DNA of 64,000 nt. Origin: RUG12461 sp045657665. Lineage in GTDB: Bacteria; Bacillota; Clostridia; Lachnospirales; Lachnospiraceae. A program made the translations under genes and the position numbers. The notes under the pieces are model-generated. The model ran no database searches. It was given only the letters and a program-made list of their open reading frames with translations, and was not told where the DNA came from. The stretch is from contig JAZOTN010000030.1 of NCBI GenBank assembly GCA_045657665.1, forward strand, positions 62,001-126,000, read 5' to 3'. Below, in pieces: positions 40,268-49,026 of the stretch (its first letter is position 1; each line of letters starts with the position of its first letter).

Positions 40268-41350
40268 ATGGAATTTAAAGTTGGAGTGATCTCGGGTGAC
40301 GGGATCGGACCGGAAATAGTAAGCGAAGCAAGAAAGGTTCTTGATGCCGTCGGAGAAAAGAGCGGGCATACCTTTCAATACACGGATATTCTGATGGGCG
40401 GATGCTCCATTGACGCATGCGGCGTGCCGCTGACGGATGAAGCGGTAGCATCGGCGAAGGAGCAGGATGCGGTGCTGATGGGCTCCATCGGCGGAGACGC
40501 AAAGACATCCCCCTGGTATCAGCTGCCGCCGGAGAGACGGCCGGAAGCGGGACTTCTCGGGATCCGTAAGGCGTTGAATCTTTTTGCGAACCTTCGGCCA
40601 GCATCACTTTATCCGGAGCTTTCCCATGCATGTCCGTTGCGAAGCGACATCGCGGAGAAAGGATTTGATCTTCTCATCATGCGGGAGCTGACCGGAGGAC
40701 TCTATTTCGGAGAGCGCTATACAAAAGAGATCAACGGGAAGAAAACGGCAGTGGATACCCTTTCCTATAATGAAGAGGAGATCCGCCGGATTGCGATCCG
40801 CGCGTTTGACATTGCAGGGAAACGTAAGAAAAAAGTCACCAGCGTTGACAAGGCAAATGTACTTGATTCTTCACGGCTCTGGAGAAGTGTCACGGAAGAG
40901 GTGGCAAAGGATTATCCGGATATTTCGCTTTCCCATATGCTGGTTGATAACTGCGCGATGCAGCTCGTCAAGGATCCGGATCAGTTTGACGTGATCCTGA
41001 CCGAGAATATGTTCGGAGACATTCTTTCTGATGAAGCAAGCATGATCACGGGTTCCATCGGTATGCTGCCGTCTGCGAGCCTCAACGAGACAAAATTCGG
41101 CCTTTATGAGCCGAGCGGCGGATCAGCGCCGGATATTGCCGGCAAAGGGATCGCAAATCCCATTGCAACGATCCTTTCCGCAGCAATGATGCTGAGATAC
41201 AGTTTTGATCTAGATACGGAGGCTTCGATGGTGGAAAACGCAGTTCGGAAAGCACTCTCGGACGGAAAAAGAACCGGCGATATCGCCCGCCCCGGCGAGG
41301 ACATTATCGGTACCGCCGCCATGGGCGATGCCATCGCGGAGAGACTTTAG
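40268..41350 (+). CDS. leuB: 3-isopropylmalate dehydrogenase
   Basis: LeuB oxidises and decarboxylates 3-isopropylmalate with NAD in leucine synthesis. The 360-residue length is typical. SGDGIGPEIV at the N-terminus, LRPASLYPELS, RELTGGLYFGER and NMFGDILSDEASMITGSIGM are family signatures. ATG 40268 is chosen because GGAGGA at 40255-40260 is correctly spaced; TTG 40250 is also in frame. leuA, leuC and leuD are not adjacent. ilvD follows after a gap of 116 bases. Confidence 0.95.
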   Translation: MEFKVGVISGDGIGPEIVSEARKVLDAVGEKSGHTFQYTDILMGGCSIDACGVPLTDEAVASAKEQDAVLMGSIGGDAKTSPWYQLPPERRPEAGLLGIRKALNLFANLRPASLYPELSHACPLRSDIAEKGFDLLIMRELTGGLYFGERYTKEINGKKTAVDTLSYNEEEIRRIAIRAFDIAGKRKKKVTSVDKANVLDSSRLWRSVTEEVAKDYPDISLSHMLVDNCAMQLVKDPDQFDVILTENMFGDILSDEASMITGSIGMLPSASLNETKFGLYEPSGGSAPDIAGKGIANPIATILSAAMMLRYSFDLDTEASMVENAVRKALSDGKRTGDIARPGEDIIGTAAMGDAIAERL

Positions 41351-41466
41351 TACCGCTGCGTTTTTCACGAGTGAAAGCGTGTTTTTGAGGTGGTGTCACG
41401 CGGCATAGTCCAAAACAAGGTACTTGATGAAATCATCTGACTGAATGAATGTTAGGAGGAAATGAG

Positions 41467-43149
41467 ATGAAAAGCGACAACATGAAATCGGGTATGCAGC
41501 AGGCGCCGGCGCGCAGCCTTCTCAATGCGCTGGGCTTCACACAGGAAGAGATCAAAAAACCCCTTGTCGGGATCGTAAGTTCTTATAACGAGATCGTTCC
41601 GGGACATATGAATATCGATAAGATCGTGGATGCCGTAAAGCTCGGTGTTGCCGAAGCGGGCGGCATGCCTGTCGTGTTCCCTGCGATTGCGGTATGTGAC
41701 GGCATTGCCATGGGACATATCGGGATGAAGTACTCCCTTGTCACGAGGGATCTGATCGCGGATTCCACGGAATGTATGGCGATCGCGCATCAGTTTGACG
41801 CGCTGGTGATGGTTCCGAACTGTGACAAGAACGTTCCGGGACTTCTGATGGCTGCAGCCCGTGTTAACGTACCGACGGTGTTTGTATCGGGAGGACCGAT
41901 GCTGGCAGGTCATGTGCAGGGCAAAAAGAGAAGCCTTTCCTCCATGTTTGAAGCGGTAGGCTCTTACGCGGCGGGAACCATGACGGAAGAGGATGTCGAA
42001 GAGTATGAGAACAAGGTCTGCCCGACCTGCGGATCCTGCTCCGGCATGTATACGGCAAATTCCATGAACTGTCTCACCGAGGCACTCGGCATGGGGCTCG
42101 GAGGAAACGGGACGATCCCGGCAGTTTATTCAGAACGGTTAAAGCTTGCAAAGCACGCCGGAATGGCCGTGATGGAGCTGGTAAGGAAAGACATCAGACC
42201 TCGTGATATCATGACAAAGGAAGCGATCCTGAATGCGCTGACAGTGGATATGGCGCTTGGGTGTTCGACAAATTCGATGCTGCATCTTCCGGCGATCGCG
42301 CATGAGGTCGGCTTTGACTTTGATATCAGCTTTGCAAATCCGATCAGCGAGAAGACCCCGAACCTCTGCCATCTGGCACCGGCGGGTCCGACTTATATGG
42401 AGGATCTGAATGAGGCAGGCGGCGTATATGCGGTAATGAAGGAGCTGACAAAGCTGAATCTTCTGAATCTCGACTGCATGACTGTGACAGGAAAAACGAT
42501 CGGAGAGAATATTGAAAATGCGAGGAACAAAAATCCGGAGGTCATCCGGACGATCGATCAGCCGTACAGCGCTACGGGCGGGCTTGCCGTCCTGAAAGGC
42601 AATCTTGCGCCGGATGGTTCTGTCGTGAAGCGTTCTGCAGTTGTTCCGGAAATGATGGTGCATGAAGGGCCGGCGCGTGTTTTTGATTGTGAGGAAGACG
42701 CGATCGAGGCGATTAAGGGCGGAAAGATTCAAGAAGGAGATGTGGTCGTGATCCGTTACGAGGGACCGAAAGGCGGCCCGGGAATGCGTGAAATGCTCAA
42801 CCCGACATCTGCGATCGCAGGTATGGGTCTGGGGAGTACCGTGGCACTGATCACGGACGGCCGCTTTTCCGGTGCATCCCGTGGAGCCTCAATCGGTCAT
42901 GTATCCCCGGAGGCGGCTCTTGGAGGGCCGATCGCGCTTGTTCATGAGGGGGATATCATCGCCATAGATATTCCGAATATGAAGCTGGACTTAAAGGTAA
43001 GCGACGAGGAACTGGCAAAGAGAAAAGCAGAATGGAAGCCGAGAACGCCAAAGGTGACGACGGGTTATCTTGCTCGCTACGCATCCATGGTGACATCAGG
43101 AAACCGCGGCGCGATCCTTGAGATCGGAGAAGAACCATCATGCAACTGA
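41467..43149 (+). CDS. ilvD: dihydroxy-acid dehydratase
   Basis: IlvD dehydrates dihydroxy acids to the 2-keto acid precursors of valine, leucine and isoleucine, using an iron-sulfur cluster. Cluster ligands are the cysteines in VPNCDKNVPGLL and CPTCGSCSGMYTANSMNCL. The C-terminal motif MGLGSTVALITDGRFSGASRG is present. The start is ATG 41467 behind AGGAGG (41454-41459); ATG 41449 precedes that site. Length is 560 residues. It overlaps ilvB by ten bases. The 116-base leader has a T-box-like string, but it is too short to be one. Confidence 0.97.
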   Translation: MKSDNMKSGMQQAPARSLLNALGFTQEEIKKPLVGIVSSYNEIVPGHMNIDKIVDAVKLGVAEAGGMPVVFPAIAVCDGIAMGHIGMKYSLVTRDLIADSTECMAIAHQFDALVMVPNCDKNVPGLLMAAARVNVPTVFVSGGPMLAGHVQGKKRSLSSMFEAVGSYAAGTMTEEDVEEYENKVCPTCGSCSGMYTANSMNCLTEALGMGLGGNGTIPAVYSERLKLAKHAGMAVMELVRKDIRPRDIMTKEAILNALTVDMALGCSTNSMLHLPAIAHEVGFDFDISFANPISEKTPNLCHLAPAGPTYMEDLNEAGGVYAVMKELTKLNLLNLDCMTVTGKTIGENIENARNKNPEVIRTIDQPYSATGGLAVLKGNLAPDGSVVKRSAVVPEMMVHEGPARVFDCEEDAIEAIKGGKIQEGDVVVIRYEGPKGGPGMREMLNPTSAIAGMGLGSTVALITDGRFSGASRGASIGHVSPEAALGGPIALVHEGDIIAIDIPNMKLDLKVSDEELAKRKAEWKPRTPKVTTGYLARYASMVTSGNRGAILEIGEEPSCN

Positions 43150-44810
43150 CAGGAGCGGAAATCATCATAGAATGTCTAAAGGAACAGGGCGTGGATACCG
43201 TGTTCGGATATCCGGGAGGCGCGATCCTGAACGTCTATGACGAGCTATATAAACACAGAGAGGAAGTGCGGCATATCCTTACAAGCCATGAGCAGGGCGC
43301 GTCCCATGCGGCGGACGGTTATGCCAGAGCGACCGGAAGAGTCGGGGTATGTTTTGCAACAAGCGGCCCCGGAGCAACGAACCTTGTGACGGGTATCGCG
43401 ACAGCTTATATGGATTCGGTTCCGATCGTGGCGATCACCTGTAATGTCGGCGTTCCTCTGCTTGGAAAGGACAGCTTTCAGGAGGTCGACATCGCGGGCA
43501 TTACCATGCCGATCACGAAACACAATTTTATCGTGAAGGATGTAAAGGCTCTTGCCGATACGATACGGAGAGCTTTCCGTATCGCAAAAAGAGGACGCCC
43601 GGGTCCGGTACTGGTGGACATCCCGAAGGATGTTACCGCGAATAAAACCGAATACACAAGAAAAGAACCGGAGAGTGTTCTGCCCGTTACGGAAACGATC
43701 CTGGATACGGATCTGGAGAAAGCGGTACATCTTATCAGCCGTTCAAAGCGGCCGGTCATCTTTACGGGAGGCGGAGCGGTCATCTCGGGAGCAACCGATG
43801 AGATCGTATCTCTTGCGGAGCTGATCGACGCACCCGTTACGGACTCTCTGATGGGAAAAGGCGCATTCCCCGGAACATCAAAGCGCTATACCGGCATGCT
43901 CGGGATGCATGGAACGAAAGCGAGCAACCTCGCTGTCTCGGAATGTGATCTTCTGATCGCTCTCGGGACAAGGTTTTCCGATCGTGTGCTCGGGAATCCC
44001 AAAACCTTTGCACATCAGGCAAAGATCCTGCAATTTGATGTGGATCCGGCCGAGATCAATAAGAACCTCACCGTGGACGCGGCCGTGATCGGTGATCTGA
44101 AGGAATCATTAAAGCGTCTTCTTAAGGCTCTGGAAGGGAAAAAATTTCCGGATCATTCAGAGTGGAGAGATCGGATCGAGGACTACAGGAAAAAGTATCC
44201 GCTTGACTACAATAAAGACGGACTTTCCGGCCCGTATATTGTGGAAAGGATTTATGAGGAGACAGGCGGAAATGCCCGCATTGTAACCGAGGTCGGGCAG
44301 CACCAGATGTGGGCGGCCCAGTTTTACCGGTATAAAAGCCCACGGCATTTCCTTTCGTCGGGTGGACTCGGTACCATGGGTTACGGACTCGGCGCTGCGA
44401 TCGGCGCATTGATCGCGGATCCAAAGACGCGTGTCATCAATATAGCCGGAGACGGATGTTTCCGCATGAATCTGAACGAGTTGATGACGGCGGCAAGAAA
44501 TCATCTTCCGCTCATCGTTGTCATCGTAAACAATCATGTGCTCGGCATGGTTCGTCAGTGGCAGACAGCGTTTTATGAGAAGCATTATTCCGCAACGATC
44601 CTGGATGACGGAGCGGACTATGTAAAGGCGGCAGAGGCATTCGGCGCGAAAGGATACCGGGCACTGAGCCAGGCAGAGTTTGATGAGGCGCTTAAGAAGG
44701 CGCTTGGCGAGACGGATAGGCCGGTTGTGATCGATGCCGTTATCGACCGGGATGACCGCGTTCTTCCGATGGTTGCACCCGGTGCGGACATCTCGGACTT
44801 CATGGAATAA
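43140..44810 (+). CDS. ilvB: acetolactate synthase, large subunit
   Basis: This 556-residue thiamine-diphosphate enzyme condenses two pyruvates, or pyruvate with 2-ketobutyrate, at the start of branched-chain amino acid synthesis. The activating Glu lies in HEQGASHAADGYARATG. The cofactor motif runs from GDGCFRMNLNE to VIVNN. FAD-binding-type segments such as MLGMHGTKASN fit the biosynthetic class. No ilvN regulatory subunit is next to it, so feedback control must come from elsewhere or be absent. Serine biosynthesis genes follow after 36 bases. Confidence 0.93.
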   Translation: MQLTGAEIIIECLKEQGVDTVFGYPGGAILNVYDELYKHREEVRHILTSHEQGASHAADGYARATGRVGVCFATSGPGATNLVTGIATAYMDSVPIVAITCNVGVPLLGKDSFQEVDIAGITMPITKHNFIVKDVKALADTIRRAFRIAKRGRPGPVLVDIPKDVTANKTEYTRKEPESVLPVTETILDTDLEKAVHLISRSKRPVIFTGGGAVISGATDEIVSLAELIDAPVTDSLMGKGAFPGTSKRYTGMLGMHGTKASNLAVSECDLLIALGTRFSDRVLGNPKTFAHQAKILQFDVDPAEINKNLTVDAAVIGDLKESLKRLLKALEGKKFPDHSEWRDRIEDYRKKYPLDYNKDGLSGPYIVERIYEETGGNARIVTEVGQHQMWAAQFYRYKSPRHFLSSGGLGTMGYGLGAAIGALIADPKTRVINIAGDGCFRMNLNELMTAARNHLPLIVVIVNNHVLGMVRQWQTAFYEKHYSATILDDGADYVKAAEAFGAKGYRALSQAEFDEALKKALGETDRPVVIDAVIDRDDRVLPMVAPGADISDFME

Positions 44811-44846
44811 ACAGGAAATGTTAACAGATAAGAGGAGGAACAGATT

Positions 44847-45929
44847 ATGAGCAGAGTGTACAATTTTTCAGCTGGTCCGGCGGTGTTGCCGGAGGAGGTT
44901 CTCCGGGAGGCAGCAGAGGAGATGCTTGACTATCGCGGATCCGGTATGTCCGTGATGGAGATGAGCCACCGTTCCAAGGTGTATGATCAGATCATCAAGG
45001 AGGCAGAAAAGGATCTTCGCGAGCTTCTTTCCATTCCGGACAACTACAAGGTTCTGTTTTTACAGGGCGGCGCATCCCAGCAGTTTGCAGCGGTTCCGAT
45101 GAACCTGATGAAGAACAAAAAAGCCGGTTACATCCTGACGGGACAGTGGGCAAAGAAAGCCTTTTCGGAAGCAAAGCTTTACGGTGAGGCAGTAGAACTC
45201 GCGTCTTCTGCGGACCAGACGTTTTCCTATATCCCGGACTGCTCGGATCTCCCGATCACGGAGGATATGGACTATGTATACATCTGCGAGAACAATACGA
45301 TCTACGGCACGAAGTATAAGACTCTGCCGAACACAAAAGGAAAGCTTCTTGTTTCGGATGTCAGCTCCTGCTTCCTTTCCGAGCCCATGGATGTGACGAA
45401 GTACGGAGTTGTATACGGCGGCGTTCAGAAAAACGTCGGACCGGCCGGCGTGGTCATTGACATCATCCGCGAAGACCTGATCACGGACGACGTGCTTCCG
45501 GGGACTCCGACCATGCTGAAATGGAAGACACAGAGTGATAACGATTCTCTTTACAATACGCCACCCTGCTACGGCATCTATATCTGCGGCAAGGTGTTCA
45601 AGTGGCTGAAAGCAAACGGCGGACTTGAGAACATGAAAAAGAAAAACGAGGAAAAGGCGAAGATCCTTTATGATTTCCTTGACAACAGCAAACTCTTTAA
45701 GGGCACGGTCCGGAAAGAGGACCGCTCGCTGATGAATGTTCCGTTTGTTACCGGAAACGAGGAACTGGACAAGAAGTTTGTGGCGCAGGCAACGGAAGCG
45801 GATCTGGTAAACCTCAAGGGACACCGCACCGTCGGAGGTATGCGCGCGAGTATCTACAATGCCATGCCGAAAGAGGGCGTGGAAAAACTGGTGACCTTCA
45901 TGGAGCAGTTTGAGAAAGAAAACGGGTGA
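44847..45929 (+). CDS. serC: phosphoserine aminotransferase
   Basis: SerC converts 3-phosphohydroxypyruvate to phosphoserine with glutamate as donor and pyridoxal phosphate as cofactor. The protein (360 residues) starts MSRVYNFSAGPAVLPEEVL. The cofactor Lys lies in YGGVQKNVGPAGV, and FLQGGASQQFAAVPMNL and GHRTVGGMRASIYNAM bind the phosphate. The ribosome site AGGAGG precedes the start. serA follows after 51 bases, so both first steps of serine synthesis are encoded together. Confidence 0.97.
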   Translation: MSRVYNFSAGPAVLPEEVLREAAEEMLDYRGSGMSVMEMSHRSKVYDQIIKEAEKDLRELLSIPDNYKVLFLQGGASQQFAAVPMNLMKNKKAGYILTGQWAKKAFSEAKLYGEAVELASSADQTFSYIPDCSDLPITEDMDYVYICENNTIYGTKYKTLPNTKGKLLVSDVSSCFLSEPMDVTKYGVVYGGVQKNVGPAGVVIDIIREDLITDDVLPGTPTMLKWKTQSDNDSLYNTPPCYGIYICGKVFKWLKANGGLENMKKKNEEKAKILYDFLDNSKLFKGTVRKEDRSLMNVPFVTGNEELDKKFVAQATEADLVNLKGHRTVGGMRASIYNAMPKEGVEKLVTFMEQFEKENG

Positions 45930-45980
45930 TCAAGAGCAGTTACCCGGAATATATGATGAAGAGATGGAGGAGTTTTTGAA

Positions 45981-47141
45981 ATGATCAACTATGCGGCATT
46001 AAACCCGATCAGCAAGATCGGAACGGACATTTTTTCCGCGGATTATCGCAAGGTGGAGGACATAAAGGATGCGGATATCGCGCTGGTACGCAGCGCTTCC
46101 ATGCATGACATGGAGCTCCCGAAGGGACTTCTGGCGGTGGCAAGAGCAGGAGCCGGCGTCAATAACATCCCACTGGATGCCTGCGCGGAAAAAGGAACGG
46201 TGGTCTTTAATACACCCGGTGCGAATGCAAACGGCGTGAAGGAGCTGGTGCTCGCAGGGATGCTGCTTGCGGCACGAGATATCACGGGCGGAATCGCATG
46301 GACGGAAGCGAATAAATCGGATCCGGATATCGGGAAGTCTGCTGAGAAGGCGAAAAAGCAGTTTGCCGGGACAGAGATCGCAGGGAAAAAGCTTGGCGTG
46401 ATCGGGCTCGGAGCGATTGGTGTAAGGGTCGCGAATGCCGCATCGGATCTCGATATGGATGTGTACGGCTATGATCCGTATATCTCGGTGCGTGCGGCAT
46501 GGAGTCTTTCCCAGAGAGTGCATCACGTGACGGCGATCGAGGATATCTGCCGTGAATGTGATTACATCACGATTCATGTTCCGCTCATGGAATCCACCAA
46601 AAAGATGCTTTCAAAGGACTGCATTGCGCTGATGAAGAGCACTGCCGTGATCCTCAATTTCGCACGGGATCTCCTGGTGGATGAAGAGGCGGTTGTTGCG
46701 GCACTTGCGGAAGGAAAACTCCATCGTTATGTTACGGATTTTGCAAACGCGACGACAGTCGGAAAGCCGGGCGTGATCACGACGCCGCATCTCGGGGCTT
46801 CCACGGAGGAGTCCGAGGACAACTGCGCGGTCATGGCGGTAAGAGAGCTCCGCGATTTTGTGGAGAACGGAAACATCGTAAACTCTGTTAATTATCCGGA
46901 CATCTCCATGGGCGGCTGCGAAACGCCGGAGCGTATCGTGATCCTTCATAAGAATATCGCCGGCGCGATCAGTAAGTTCTCCACGATCCTCGGTGATGCA
47001 GGGATCAATATCGCGAACATGATGAATAAGAGCAAGGGCGAATACGCGGTGACGCTGATCGATAACGACAGCAAGACTCCGCAGGAGACGATCGCAGCAC
47101 TTTCCGCAATTGATTTTGTACTTCGTGTAAGAACGATCTAA
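45981..47141 (+). CDS. serA: D-3-phosphoglycerate dehydrogenase, short ACT form
   Basis: SerA oxidises 3-phosphoglycerate, the first committed step of serine synthesis. The 386-residue protein has the dinucleotide fold LGVIGLGAIGVRVANAAS, the catalytic Arg in NFARDLLVDEEAV and the His in TTPHLGASTEES. A C-terminal ACT domain (about 315-386, RIVILHKNIAGAISKFSTIL) could bind serine for feedback control. An intervening substrate-binding domain, as in longer forms, is absent. It is co-oriented with serC. Confidence 0.96.
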   Translation: MINYAALNPISKIGTDIFSADYRKVEDIKDADIALVRSASMHDMELPKGLLAVARAGAGVNNIPLDACAEKGTVVFNTPGANANGVKELVLAGMLLAARDITGGIAWTEANKSDPDIGKSAEKAKKQFAGTEIAGKKLGVIGLGAIGVRVANAASDLDMDVYGYDPYISVRAAWSLSQRVHHVTAIEDICRECDYITIHVPLMESTKKMLSKDCIALMKSTAVILNFARDLLVDEEAVVAALAEGKLHRYVTDFANATTVGKPGVITTPHLGASTEESEDNCAVMAVRELRDFVENGNIVNSVNYPDISMGGCETPERIVILHKNIAGAISKFSTILGDAGINIANMMNKSKGEYAVTLIDNDSKTPQETIAALSAIDFVLRVRTI

Positions 47142-47178
47142 TTAGCTAATCTGTGAATAAACGAGAGGAAACAGAAAT

Positions 47179-47763
47179 ATGGAATCTTTTGAAGAGAGTA
47201 TTGCAAGAATAATAAACAATGCAAGATCGGAAAAGGAATTGACTAACAAAATAATTGATGCGACTGCAATGACAATAATGAGTTGTTTAAAAAAAGCGGA
47301 GGCATTTGAGGGTCAAAGAATGGCTCTCTGGGATATTTATCCAATGATTTATGTTATTTCGGATTATGCTGTTCTTAGCGCGGGAAAAGAGAACAGAAAA
47401 GAGGTGGCTTCATATGTAATTGATAGTATGAAAGCAACGCTACCTGAGGATGAATTGGATGTTGCACCGCTAGTGTTTGATGAAAGGGTTACTTTTTATG
47501 CATCTATAATCAGTGGAAGAGTGGAGCCTCGTGCGGATTGTTTACCAGGAGTACCATCTGATCAGATCGAAGATCCACTCTTCAAGGTTGTTATTGCGTG
47601 GGGAGATATTATTATTGGTGGGGAGGATTACGTTGAAGATTATCAAAACGCAGCAATTACCGCTTGTGATTTGTTCCAAGTTAAGGAATTGTTTACGGAA
47701 GTTATCAAATACACTGGCGATTGTCTAATAACTCTTTTTAAGGGAATATATGATTATTCATAG
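47179..47763 (+). CDS. hypothetical protein, A+T-rich
   Basis: I do not recognise this 194-residue protein. It is acidic and predicted mostly helical, with no signal peptide or membrane segment, and its sequence includes MESFEESIARIINNARS and AAITACDLFQVKELFTEVIKYTGD. Codon use is clearly richer in A and T than in serA before it and the DUF1015 gene after it. This suggests recent insertion between two genes that are otherwise neighbours. GAGAGGAAA serves as ribosome site. Only 14 bases separate it from the next gene. Confidence 0.7.
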   Translation: MESFEESIARIINNARSEKELTNKIIDATAMTIMSCLKKAEAFEGQRMALWDIYPMIYVISDYAVLSAGKENRKEVASYVIDSMKATLPEDELDVAPLVFDERVTFYASIISGRVEPRADCLPGVPSDQIEDPLFKVVIAWGDIIIGGEDYVEDYQNAAITACDLFQVKELFTEVIKYTGDCLITLFKGIYDYS

Positions 47764-47777
47764 AAAGGATATTCTTA

Positions 47778-49013
47778 ATGGCAGATATAAGACCATTTTT
47801 CTGCATCCGCCCGGCGGCGGACAAGGTAAAAAGAATTGCGGCACTCCCCTACGATGTATATAATCGTGCGGAAGCAAAAGAGGTGGTGGAGAAGAATCCG
47901 GACTCTTTTTTGGCAATCGACCGTGCGGAAACGTCGTTCCCGGATACGGTGGACACTTATGCACCGGAGGTTTACGAAAAGGCGAAGGAGCTCCTATGGT
48001 CAGGAGTTGAAGCCGGGGATTTCATCCGGGAGGAAAAGCCGCTCTATTATATCTACGAGCTGACTATGGACGGACGCATCCAGACAGGGATCGTCGGCGC
48101 GGCCTCCATAGATGATTATGAAAACGGTATTATCAAAAAACACGAGAACACCAGGGCAGACAAGGAGGAAGACCGCGTCCGCCATGTAGATACGGTAGGG
48201 GCCCAGACCGGGCCGATCTTCCTTGCATATCGGAGAAACGAGGCGATCGAAAAGGTCGTTGCGAAAACAAAAGCAGGAGAACCGCTCTATGATTTTGTTT
48301 CCGACGATGGGATCCGCCATCGCGTGTTTGCGATTTGGAGTGATTCGGACGCGGATATTGTTCGGAATTCTTTTGCCGGAATGCAGGAGATCTATATCGC
48401 GGACGGACACCACAGGTGCGCTTCCGCGGTGAGAGTCGGGAAGAAACGGAGAGAAGAGCACCCTTCCTTCGATGGAACAGAGGAGTTCAATTTCTTCCTT
48501 TCCGTACTGTTCCCCGATGCGGAGCTTCGCATCTACGATTACAACCGCGTGGTAAAGAGCTTGAACGGTCTTTCCGAAGAGGAGTTCCTTCAGGAAATGA
48601 AGAAACGTTTTATCGTCGGAGAGCCGGAAGAAAACGAGATCCGTCCGGAGAAAAAGGGCAGTTTTTCCATGTTCCTTTCCGGGAAGTGGTACCGGTGTGC
48701 TTTTCATGAGGAAGACCAAAACAATGATCCGGTAAAGGGACTGGATGTTTCACTTCTTCAGGAGCTTCTTCTTTCGCCGGTTCTTGGCATCGAGGATCCG
48801 AAGACGGATAAGAACATCGACTTTGTCGGCGGAATCCGTGGCCTAAAGGAACTGGAACGGCGCGTAAATACGGATGCGAAGGCGGCCTTTGCAATGTATC
48901 CGACTTCCATTGAAGAGCTTTTTGCGGTGGCGGATGCGCACCTCCTCATGCCGCCGAAATCCACCTGGTTTGAGCCGAAACTACGCTCAGGCCTTTTTAT
49001 TCATGAGATTTGA
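47778..49013 (+). CDS. DUF1015 family protein
   Basis: This 411-residue protein matches DUF1015: MADIRPFFCIRPAADKVKRIAALPYDVYN at the start, then DGHHRCASAVRVGKK, and a C-terminal STWFEPKLRSGLFIHEI. Its biochemical role is not established. In Clostridia it is frequently next to serC-serA, as here, so a link to serine metabolism is suggested by context. It ends 13 bases before the M16 peptidase start. Confidence 0.9.
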   Translation: MADIRPFFCIRPAADKVKRIAALPYDVYNRAEAKEVVEKNPDSFLAIDRAETSFPDTVDTYAPEVYEKAKELLWSGVEAGDFIREEKPLYYIYELTMDGRIQTGIVGAASIDDYENGIIKKHENTRADKEEDRVRHVDTVGAQTGPIFLAYRRNEAIEKVVAKTKAGEPLYDFVSDDGIRHRVFAIWSDSDADIVRNSFAGMQEIYIADGHHRCASAVRVGKKRREEHPSFDGTEEFNFFLSVLFPDAELRIYDYNRVVKSLNGLSEEEFLQEMKKRFIVGEPEENEIRPEKKGSFSMFLSGKWYRCAFHEEDQNNDPVKGLDVSLLQELLLSPVLGIEDPKTDKNIDFVGGIRGLKELERRVNTDAKAAFAMYPTSIEELFAVADAHLLMPPKSTWFEPKLRSGLFIHEI

Positions 49014-49026
49014 CAGGAGGAAGCAA

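Noticed and set aside
41386..41412. T-box-like string (GAGGTGGTGTCACGCGG) before ilvD
   Set aside because: Only about 40 bases separate it from the leuB stop, leaving no room for the specifier stem. The match to the T-box core is interrupted.
45060..45824. 254-codon minus-strand frame inside serC
   Set aside because: serC on the plus strand has all family motifs. The antisense frame has no start signal or recognisable domain.
48874..49026. Upstream extension of the M16 peptidase frame
   Set aside because: It overlaps the end of DUF1015, and the AGGAGG at 49015-49020 clearly serves ATG 49027.
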